A DNA stretch of 64,000 nucleotides from the NCBI RefSeq assembly GCF_013177695.1, contig NZ_WOEY01000027.1:1-64000 (forward strand), given 5' to 3'. Position numbers and translations under genes: made by a program. Shown here one piece after another: positions 57,359 through 64,000 of the stretch (positions are counted from its first letter, which is position 1; each line of letters begins with the position of its first letter). The stretch is from Paraburkholderia solitsugae. Lineage in GTDB: Bacteria; Pseudomonadota; Gammaproteobacteria; Burkholderiales; Burkholderiaceae. The notes beneath the pieces are model-generated. The model made no database searches. It was given only the letters and a program-made list of their open reading frames with translations, and had not been told where the DNA came from.

Positions 57359-58378
57359 ATGGCGTCGCTCAACACGCAGTCGCGCAGGCACGCGCGCAAG
57401 CAACAGATTCGTCCGCTGGCAGGTTCACTGCTGGCTCTGGCAATCGGGTTCGGCGTCGCCACGGCGCACGCCGACGACGCGCTGCCGAAGTTGCCCAACA
57501 AGACGCCGCTGAAGGTCGGCTTCGCGCAGACCGAAAGCAACAATCCATGGCGCCTCGCGGAAACCAGGAGCTTCAAGGAAGTTGCCGCGAAGTGCGGCTG
57601 GCAGTTGGTCATGACCGACGCCAACAGTTCGAACGCGAAACAGGTATCGGATATCCAGAACATGATCGCGCAGCACGTCGATCTGCTGGTGTTCCCGCCG
57701 CGCGAAGAAAAGCCGCTTGCGCCGGTCGTGCTGCAAGCTAAAAAAGCCGGCATCCCGGTGATCCTGGTCGACCGCGACGTCGATCAGTCGGTGGCCAAGG
57801 CGGGCCGCGATTACATCACCTTCATCGGCTCGGACTTCATCGATCAGGGGCATCGCGCAGCTGACTGGCTGGTCAAGGCGACCGGTGGCAAGGCGAAGAT
57901 CATCGAACTCGAAGGCACCACCGGCGCATCCGCGGCGAACGACCGCAAGAAGGGTTTCGACGAAATCATCGCGAAGAATCCGGGCATGACGATCATTGCG
58001 TCGCAAAGCGGCGACTTCGCGCGCGACAAGGGCCGTCAGGTGATGGAAACGCTGTTGCAGGCGCATCCGGAGGTGACCGCCGTCTACGCGCATAACGACG
58101 AGATGGCGCTTGGCGCAATCGCGGCGATCAAGGCGGCCGGCAAGCAACCGGGCAAGGACATCCAGATCGTCACGATCGACGGCACCAAGGGCGGCATGGA
58201 CGCGATCGCGGCCGGCGAACTCGGCGCAAGCGTGCAATCAAGCCCGTTCTTCGGCCCGCTCGCCTGCGACGTCGCCCAGCGCTACGCCAAGGGCGAAAAG
58301 ATCCCGACGTGGGTCAAGGTGTCGGACCGCTTCTACGACAAGAGCAACGTGCAGCAGAGCATGCAGTACGGCTATTAA
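57359..58378 (+). CDS. ytfQ: Sugar ABC substrate-binding protein, YtfQ-like
   Basis: 339 residues. Signal peptide up to AHADD, then TPLKVGFAQTESNNPWRLAE and KIIELEGTTGASAANDRKKG, the YtfQ/galactofuranose-binding pattern. It captures sugar in the periplasm for the YtfR/YtfT/YjfF-like importer. GGAGG precedes the ATG. A stem-loop follows before ytfR, often a sign of higher expression of the binding protein. Confidence 0.88.
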   Translation: MASLNTQSRRHARKQQIRPLAGSLLALAIGFGVATAHADDALPKLPNKTPLKVGFAQTESNNPWRLAETRSFKEVAAKCGWQLVMTDANSSNAKQVSDIQNMIAQHVDLLVFPPREEKPLAPVVLQAKKAGIPVILVDRDVDQSVAKAGRDYITFIGSDFIDQGHRAADWLVKATGGKAKIIELEGTTGASAANDRKKGFDEIIAKNPGMTIIASQSGDFARDKGRQVMETLLQAHPEVTAVYAHNDEMALGAIAAIKAAGKQPGKDIQIVTIDGTKGGMDAIAAGELGASVQSSPFFGPLACDVAQRYAKGEKIPTWVKVSDRFYDKSNVQQSMQYGY

Positions 58379-58744
58379 AAGCGAACCGTTGCTGTACGCG
58401 CAGTTTTGAAGCTCGAGGGCAGTGCCTTGGCGGAATGTCCACGCATTCCGCGCCTCAAAGGCTGTCCCTCGATCACCAAGGAAGTCCCCTTGGTGATCGG
58501 GGTTCGGGGGCAGCCTCGCAGGACGTCCCCGCCCCGAATCGGTCTCCTCGGGGGGCGGGTGACGGGAAGGGTTCGGAGCGACGCGTTCGTGGCAGCACGG
58601 ACCGTCGCTTCGCTTTTATGCGGCGTAACATGATTCGGCGACACCGCCTGCATAGCGCCCGAACGCATGGCCACCGCGGCTCGCACGTGCAACGCTTGCA
58701 GCGCACGCAGCACATGAAGCAGCACACGCATCAGGAGGACACCC
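58379..58744 (+). promoter_or_regulatory. Structured ytfQ-ytfR intercistronic region
   Basis: No gene in 366 bases. GATCACCAAGG (58471-58481) and CCTTGGTGATC (58488-58498) form a perfect 11-bp stem, and GC-rich complementary stretches follow. It lacks a T-run, so mRNA stabilisation or attenuation is more likely than termination. Confidence 0.5.
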
Positions 58745-60370
58745 GTGACGGAATCCGGCAAAGAGACGCCACACGCTCCCCTCACCCGTTCGCCACTGCT
58801 GGAGATGCAGGACATCGGCATCAGCTTCGGCGGCGTACCCGCGTTGCGCAGCGCCAATCTGAGCGTGGCAGCCGGCGAAGTGCACGCGCTGATCGGCCAG
58901 AACGGCGCCGGCAAATCGACCATGATCAAGATCCTGACCGGCGCCTATCGGCGCGGCTCGGGCAGCGTGCGCTTCGAAGGCCGCGAAGTCGATTTCCGCA
59001 CGCCGAAGCAGGCGCGCGAAGCCGGCATCAGCACGATCTATCAGGAGATCAACCTGGTGCCGTTCCGCTCGGTGGCGGAGAACATTTTCCTCGGCCGCGA
59101 GTCACGCCGCTTCGGCCTGATCGACTGGCGCGCGGTACACCAACGCGCCGCCGCCCTGCTCGACTCGTTCGGCTTGCAGATCGATGTGAAGAAACCGGTC
59201 AGCCGCTATTCGACCGCGATCCAGCAGATGGTGGCGCTGGCGCGCGCCGTTTCGTCGGATGCGAAGATGGTCATCATGGACGAGTCCACCTCGTCGCTCG
59301 ATGAGCGCGAAGTGGAACTGCTCTTCACCGTGGTGCGCAAACTGCGCGACGACGGCCGCGCGGTGATCTTCGTCTCGCACCGCCTCGACGAACTCTATGC
59401 GCTATGCGACCGCGTCACGGTGATGCGCGACGGCCAGACGGTCGCGCAAAGCACGATGGCGGAGATGGACAAACTGCAACTCGTCACGACGATGCTCGGC
59501 CGCACGCTTGCCGCCGTCGTGCAGGAAGACGCCACGACGCGCGAAGCGAATCTCGCGCGGCGCGGCAAGCAGGCGATCGCCGCGACGCATCTGAGCGCCC
59601 ATCCGAAAGTGAGCGACGTGTCGCTCGAAGTGCATGCGGGCGAATCGGTGGGTCTCGCGGGCCTGCTCGGCTCGGGCCGGACCGAAACCATGCGTCTGAT
59701 GTTCGGCGCCGATCCGCTCGAACAAGGCGCGTTGTCGATTGGCGGCGAGACGGTGGCGTTGAAGTCGCCGCAGGACGCCATCGCGCGTGGCCTCGCGTAC
59801 CTCACCGAGGACCGCAAAGCCGAAGGCATCGTCCCCGAACTCTCAGTGCGCGACAACCTCACGCTCGTCTGCTTGCGCACGCTGGCGAAGAACGGCGTGG
59901 TCGACGTGAAGAAACAGCAGGCGATTGTCGACCGGTTCATTGCGTCGCTCGGTATCAAGCTGCGTTCGGCCGACCAGCCGATTCGCGAACTCTCCGGCGG
60001 TAATCAGCAGAAAGTCCTGCTCGCGCGCTGGCTCGCGGCCGAACCGTCGCTGCTGCTGCTCGACGAACCGACGCGCGGCATCGACGTCGGCGCCAAAGCC
60101 GACGTGGCGAAGATCGTGCGAGAACTGCGCGATGCGGGCCTCGCTGTGCTGCTGTCCGCATCCGAACTCGAGGAGCTGACGGCGGTGGCCGACCGCGCGG
60201 TGGTGATCCGCGACGGCCGGACTGTCGCCGAACTGAACGGCGCGGACATGAGCGAGACCGCAATCATGGACGCCATCGCCTACGGCAGTGAAGGCCAGTC
60301 GCAACTGGCCGAAGCCGCCCAGACCGCACATATCGAAGACGCGTTGGAGGGCGACCGTCATGGCGCTTAA
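58745..60370 (+). CDS. ytfR: Sugar ABC transporter ATPase, YtfR-like
   Basis: 541 residues from a GTG with AGGAGG upstream. Two fused ATPase halves: Walker A IGQNGAGKST (50-59) with Walker B MVIMDESTSSLDE, and LLGSGRTETMRLMFG with LSGGNQQKVLLARW and LLLLDEPTRGIDVGAKAD. It powers sugar import. It overlaps ytfT by 11 bases. Confidence 0.93.
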   Translation: MTESGKETPHAPLTRSPLLEMQDIGISFGGVPALRSANLSVAAGEVHALIGQNGAGKSTMIKILTGAYRRGSGSVRFEGREVDFRTPKQAREAGISTIYQEINLVPFRSVAENIFLGRESRRFGLIDWRAVHQRAAALLDSFGLQIDVKKPVSRYSTAIQQMVALARAVSSDAKMVIMDESTSSLDEREVELLFTVVRKLRDDGRAVIFVSHRLDELYALCDRVTVMRDGQTVAQSTMAEMDKLQLVTTMLGRTLAAVVQEDATTREANLARRGKQAIAATHLSAHPKVSDVSLEVHAGESVGLAGLLGSGRTETMRLMFGADPLEQGALSIGGETVALKSPQDAIARGLAYLTEDRKAEGIVPELSVRDNLTLVCLRTLAKNGVVDVKKQQAIVDRFIASLGIKLRSADQPIRELSGGNQQKVLLARWLAAEPSLLLLDEPTRGIDVGAKADVAKIVRELRDAGLAVLLSASELEELTAVADRAVVIRDGRTVAELNGADMSETAIMDAIAYGSEGQSQLAEAAQTAHIEDALEGDRHGA

Positions 60371-61403
60371 GTTGCACACTGAGTCGTTGCACACCGAGCC
60401 GCTGCAACCCAACACCGCGCCGCCAATGCCGGATGCCGCCGCGCCGCGCGCCACGGCCGCATCGACGGGGAAGCGATGGCGGCACCTCGCCATGCAACGC
60501 GAAGTGATCGTGTTGCTCGCGATGGTGCTCTTCAACCTGATCTTCACCCCCCACTTCTGGTCGCTGCAAACCTTCAACGTCAACATGACGCAGGTGGTGA
60601 CGATCGTGATCGTCGGCATCGGCATGACGCTGGTGGTGGCAACGGGCGGCATCGATCTGTCGGTGGGCGCGTCGATGGCGATCTCGGGCGCGCTCGCGCC
60701 GATGTTGTTCCTGAACATTCCAGGGCCGGGCGGCATCGCGCTCGCGTTCGTGCTGCCGGTGCTCGCGGCCGCGGCGTGCGGTGTCTTTAACGGCTTGCTG
60801 GTGACGAGGCTATCCGTCCAGCCGATTGTCGCGACGCTGGTGCTGTTCATCGCCGGACGCGGCATCGCCCAGGTCGTCACCGATGGCAGCTTGCAGGCGT
60901 TCAACACGCCCGCGTTCCAGTGGATCGCTTTGGGCAAGGTCGCCGGCGTGCCGTTCCAGGTGCTGCTGATGCTTGCGCTGGTCGCCGTGTTTGCGTGGGT
61001 CGTGCGCAAGACCTTGTTCGGCCAGTATCTGCTGATCACCGGCGGCAACGAAAAGGCCGCCTATCTGTGCGGTGTGCCGACGGCCACTGTGAAGCTGATC
61101 GCTTACACGCTGTGCGCCGCGCTCGCGGGGCTGGCGGGGCTGATCTCGATCTCGGTGAATTCGTCGTCGGATGCGAATGTAGTGGGGCTCGGCGTCGAAC
61201 TCGATGCGATCGCCGCGGTGGCGGTCGGCGGCACGGCCCTGACGGGCGGCAAGGCGTATATCGGCGGCACGCTGATCGGCGCGCTGATCATCCAGTTGCT
61301 GCGCTATACGCTGCTCGCGCACGGCATTCCCGACGCGGCGGCGCTGGTGGTGAAGGCCGGCATCATCGTCGCCGCGGTTTATGTGCAACGGCGCTCACGG
61401 TAA
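60360..61403 (+). CDS. ytfT: Sugar ABC permease, YtfT-like
   Basis: 347 residues. The ATG overlaps ytfR and has GGAGG upstream. After a 40-residue leader the permease core has VVATGGIDLSVGASMAISGA and ALTGGKAYIGGTLIGALIIQ, the RbsC-type signature. It forms the membrane channel with YjfF. Confidence 0.92.
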   Translation: MALKLHTESLHTEPLQPNTAPPMPDAAAPRATAASTGKRWRHLAMQREVIVLLAMVLFNLIFTPHFWSLQTFNVNMTQVVTIVIVGIGMTLVVATGGIDLSVGASMAISGALAPMLFLNIPGPGGIALAFVLPVLAAAACGVFNGLLVTRLSVQPIVATLVLFIAGRGIAQVVTDGSLQAFNTPAFQWIALGKVAGVPFQVLLMLALVAVFAWVVRKTLFGQYLLITGGNEKAAYLCGVPTATVKLIAYTLCAALAGLAGLISISVNSSSDANVVGLGVELDAIAAVAVGGTALTGGKAYIGGTLIGALIIQLLRYTLLAHGIPDAAALVVKAGIIVAAVYVQRRSR

Positions 61404-61442
61404 CCGTAACGCTTCAGGGACACGTACGTCGGACTCGATGCG

Positions 61443-62402
61443 ATGAAAAAGAACCTTCCTATCCTGCTTGCTCTCGTCGCGCTGATCGTGCTCGGCCTCG
61501 TGCGCTACGACCACTTCGGCTCGGCCTACAACATCACCTCGTTCTGGCGCTACAACTCGATGTTCGCGCTGATCTCGATCGGCATGGCCTTCGTGATCAT
61601 CACGGGCGGGATCGACTTGTCGGTCGGCACAGTGGCCGCTTTGGCGAGCGTCGTCGCCGCGTTGACCAGCGCGTATGGCGGCTGGGTCGCCGTCTTGGCC
61701 GGCTGCGCAGCGGGCATGGCCGTCGGCGTGCTCAACGGCCTGATCATCACTCGGCTGAAAATCCTGCCCTTCATCGTAACGCTCGCGACCAGCCTCGGCG
61801 CGCACGGCGTCGCGCTGCTGCTCGGCAAGAACGATGCGGTGTCGATTGCCGCCGACTCGAACTTCGGCAACTTCGGTCAAGGCGATCTGTTCGGCCTGCC
61901 GATTCCAGGCATCGTCGCGGTGGTCGCCGCGGTAGCCGGCTGGCTCGCGCTGCGCAGCACGCGCTTCGGGCGGCATTCGCTGGCCATCGGCGGCAGCGAG
62001 GAAGCTGCGCGGCTGATGGGTCTGAACGTCGACCGCACGCTGGTGATGGCTTACGCGGTAAGCGGCCTGCTCGCCGGCATGGCGGGGGTGATCCTGGCCG
62101 CGCAATTCGGTGCCGGTCAGCCGAACGAAGGCGTCGGCTGGGAGCTGTTCGCGATCTCGGCGGTGGTGCTCGGGGGCACCTTGCTGACCGGCGGCGAAGG
62201 CTCGATTGCGATGACGATTGCCGGCGTGTTGCTGCTCGGGCTGGTGTTCAATCTGCTGAACTTCGAAAACGGCCTAGGGTTCATCAGCCTCTCGGCGTAC
62301 TGGCAGTCGGTGATTCGCGGCGTGTTTCTGCTGCTGGTGATCGTGTTGCAGGCGAGAGTGTTGAAGCAGCGCGGCAAGAAGCGTGTTGCTGCTGCAGCGT
62401 AA
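61443..62402 (+). CDS. yjfF: Sugar ABC permease, YjfF-like
   Basis: 319 residues. MAFVIITGGIDLSVGTVAAL and LGGTLLTGGEGSIAMTIAGV are the RbsC-type permease signatures, and EEAARLMGLNVDRTLVMAYA is the ATPase-coupling loop. Last gene of the operon, 39 bases after ytfT. Confidence 0.92.
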   Translation: MKKNLPILLALVALIVLGLVRYDHFGSAYNITSFWRYNSMFALISIGMAFVIITGGIDLSVGTVAALASVVAALTSAYGGWVAVLAGCAAGMAVGVLNGLIITRLKILPFIVTLATSLGAHGVALLLGKNDAVSIAADSNFGNFGQGDLFGLPIPGIVAVVAAVAGWLALRSTRFGRHSLAIGGSEEAARLMGLNVDRTLVMAYAVSGLLAGMAGVILAAQFGAGQPNEGVGWELFAISAVVLGGTLLTGGEGSIAMTIAGVLLLGLVFNLLNFENGLGFISLSAYWQSVIRGVFLLLVIVLQARVLKQRGKKRVAAAA

Positions 62403-63159
62403 TCCGCAATGAGCTGGCGGCCCGGCGGGCCGACTGCAGCATGGCATACCGGAGATCCGGGCAATTGCCGCTTCTTGCCGACTGCGCCGGCGTTACCAAA
62501 ACACAACGCGCGACGCGCCTCGGGCAACACGGGATTGCGGCGGATAGGGAGATAGCAACCTCGCCCGGGCGCCATCCGGAGTGATCACGATGTGACGCGC
62601 CACTCTCCGCACATAGACTGGGATTCAGGCTGTTTAAGCGTCCACCAATTCCTGTCTGTGTACCAACACTGCACGCCAAACCGGCGCTAATAAAGGCCGC
62701 TGCACATCCCGCCCCTCCACTGCGCCTCTATCAACTTCCACACCGATTGCCCCTGCTTTTGCCAGTTTTATCAGCAGGGTCAATGCTGCGGCGCACGGCG
62801 GGTTTCGGTATCATCTTGAAAATGTTGCTTGTGCGACGCGCCTATCCGGCGCATGCCGGGCAACCGATGGCAGCCGCCCTGCGCGGTTTTCGCCCATCGC
62901 CGTACCCTTGCTGAAGCGCGGCTGCAGCCACGCCAACGTACTTCGCGGCGCCGATCGTAACGACGCCGGCGCCGACGCTTCCAGGTCCGGTAACCCGCTT
63001 CACCACGCTCAACCGCCGCGCCGCAGCCCTCAGGCAGCGGGCGCGGTAAAATAGCGGATTGCGCGTGATTCCCGATCTCGGGTTAGCGCAGCATCGCCCT
63101 TGCCGTGCCGGCCGGCTCAAACGACTGGCCGCCTTTGTTTTCGCACTATCCAAGAAGCC
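62403..63159. other. Long intergenic region before fpr
   Basis: 757 bases with no credible gene on either strand; frames present lack ribosome sites and coding character. A TAAAAT near 63046 may be the fpr -10 box. Confidence 0.5.
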
Positions 63160-63930
63160 ATGAGCAACCTGAATTCACAAACCGTCCTGAGCGTCCATCA
63201 CTGGACCGATACGCTTTTCAGCTTCACCTGCACGCGCGATCCGTCGTTCCGTTTCGAAAACGGCCAGTTCACGATGGTGGGCCTCGAAGTCGATGGCAAG
63301 CCGCTGATCCGCGCCTACAGCCTGGCGAGTGCGAACTACGAAGAGCACCTCGAATTCCTGAGCATCAAGGTGCAGGACGGCCCGCTCACGTCGCGCCTGC
63401 AGCACTTGAAGGTCGGCGACGAAGTCCTGATCGGCAAGAAGCCGGTCGGCACGCTGATGGCCGACAACCTGCTGCCGGGCAAGACGCTGTGGCTGCTGTC
63501 CACCGGCACGGGTCTCGCGCCGTTCATGTCGATCATCAAAGATCCGGACATTTACGACCGCTACGAACGCGTGGTCCTGACGCACACCTGCCGTTTCGTC
63601 GACGAACTGGCGTACAAGGAATACATCACGGATCACCTGCCGGCGCACGAGCATCTCGGCGAGCTGGTGCAGGAAAAGCTGCTCTACTACCCGACGGTGA
63701 CGCGTGAAGCGTTCCAGAACCGCGGCCGCATCACCGAACTGATCGAAACCGAAAAGCTGTTCGCCGACCTCGGCGTGCCGGGCTTCTCGCTCGAAGACGA
63801 CCGCGTGATGCTGTGCGGCAGCCCGCACATGCTGCGCGACACGCGTAAGCTGCTCGACGACCTGGGCTTCCAGGAAGGCAGCAACAACGCGCCGGGTCAC
63901 TACGTGGTCGAAAAGGCGTTCGTGGGTTAA
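63160..63930 (+). CDS. fpr: Ferredoxin/flavodoxin-NADP+ reductase
   Basis: 256 residues. FAD site IRAYSLASANYEEH, NADP site LLSTGTGLAPFMSIIKD and VMLCGSPHMLRDTRKLLDDL, and an end in YVVEKAFVG. It passes electrons between NADPH and ferredoxin or flavodoxin and supports oxidative-stress defence. It stands alone with its own terminator. Confidence 0.95.
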   Translation: MSNLNSQTVLSVHHWTDTLFSFTCTRDPSFRFENGQFTMVGLEVDGKPLIRAYSLASANYEEHLEFLSIKVQDGPLTSRLQHLKVGDEVLIGKKPVGTLMADNLLPGKTLWLLSTGTGLAPFMSIIKDPDIYDRYERVVLTHTCRFVDELAYKEYITDHLPAHEHLGELVQEKLLYYPTVTREAFQNRGRITELIETEKLFADLGVPGFSLEDDRVMLCGSPHMLRDTRKLLDDLGFQEGSNNAPGHYVVEKAFVG

Positions 63931-63970
63931 GCGGACGCGTGGATTGAGCGGCTAACGCCGCGTACTCAGC

Positions 63971-63997
63971 AAAAAGGAGCCTTCGGGCTCCTTTTTT
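63971..63997 (+). terminator. Terminator of fpr
   Basis: AAAAAGGAGCC and GGCTCCTTTTTT form a perfect stem with a TTCG loop, 41 bases past the fpr stop. Confidence 0.92.
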
Positions 63998-64000
63998 GTT

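Noticed and set aside
59843..61048. Minus-strand frame of 401 codons
   Set aside because: It is antisense to ytfR and ytfT and shows no fold.
60920..62584. Plus-strand frame of 554 codons across ytfT and yjfF
   Set aside because: It is arginine-rich and out of frame with two clear permease genes.
62842..63153. Minus-strand frame of 103 codons before fpr
   Set aside because: No ribosome site or domain, composition like a random GC-rich frame.

Overview
The window is GC-rich DNA from a betaproteobacterium, most likely Burkholderia or Paraburkholderia. That assignment is inferred from the short H-NS proteins with a YRDP...SGxG motif, the rsmI/yraN/diaA/dolP cluster, the imuA-imuB-dnaE2 cassette, the HiPIP gene and the overall gene style; no 16S is present. 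It splits into two parts at a tRNA-Ala(CGC) gene (29108-29183, minus strand).

Positions 1 to about 29100 are accessory DNA, probably an integrated island. A P4-type tyrosine integrase sits beside the tRNA 3' end, followed by an AlpA-type regulator and small or decayed genes. The other end of the island is outside the window. From left to right the island holds: a TIR-domain gene cut by the window edge and a divergent HEPN-like gene; small membrane, lipoprotein and exported proteins; an H-NS protein with three DNA-binding domains and a histone-H1-like tail; a frameshifted DUF429 gene; a decayed second SRAP copy; and an HU protein with a lysine/alanine arm. Next come a Zorya-like operon (ZorA, ZorB and an HNH nuclease resembling ZorE), a small membrane zinc-ribbon protein, a GmrSD-like DUF262/HNH protein, a membrane-anchored AlbA_2 protein, and an intact SRAP gene. 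A lone receiver protein and the SOS mutasome imuA-imuB-imuC, with a clear LexA box, follow. Two genes carry a one-base homopolymer frameshift (DUF429 at 6596-6601, a DEDD exonuclease at 27222-27225).

From 29200 to 64000 the genes look like chromosomal core. The cluster rsmI/yraN/diaA/dolP/cytochrome c is followed by rlpA, an MBL-fold hydrolase overlapping a 3'-5' exonuclease, an Lrp regulator, a CDF transporter, an H-NS protein, a HugZ-like protein, an MFS transporter, a highly repetitive lipoprotein, a JmjC-like protein, a LivK-type binding protein, nitronate monooxygenase, dienelactone hydrolase, amidase, an MHS transporter, HiPIP, an FAD oxidoreductase and a MoxR-type ATPase. The last block is a sugar module: aldose 1-epimerase, a LacI regulator and a ytfQ-ytfR-ytfT-yjfF-like ABC importer, sharing three TATTATTAGT boxes. 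The window ends with fpr.

The most interesting stretch is 10114-15393, the Zorya-like operon with its two same-strand followers, with the TIR/HEPN pair next. Starts were chosen from ribosome binding sites and family N-termini. All assignments come from reading the sequence; no database search was possible.
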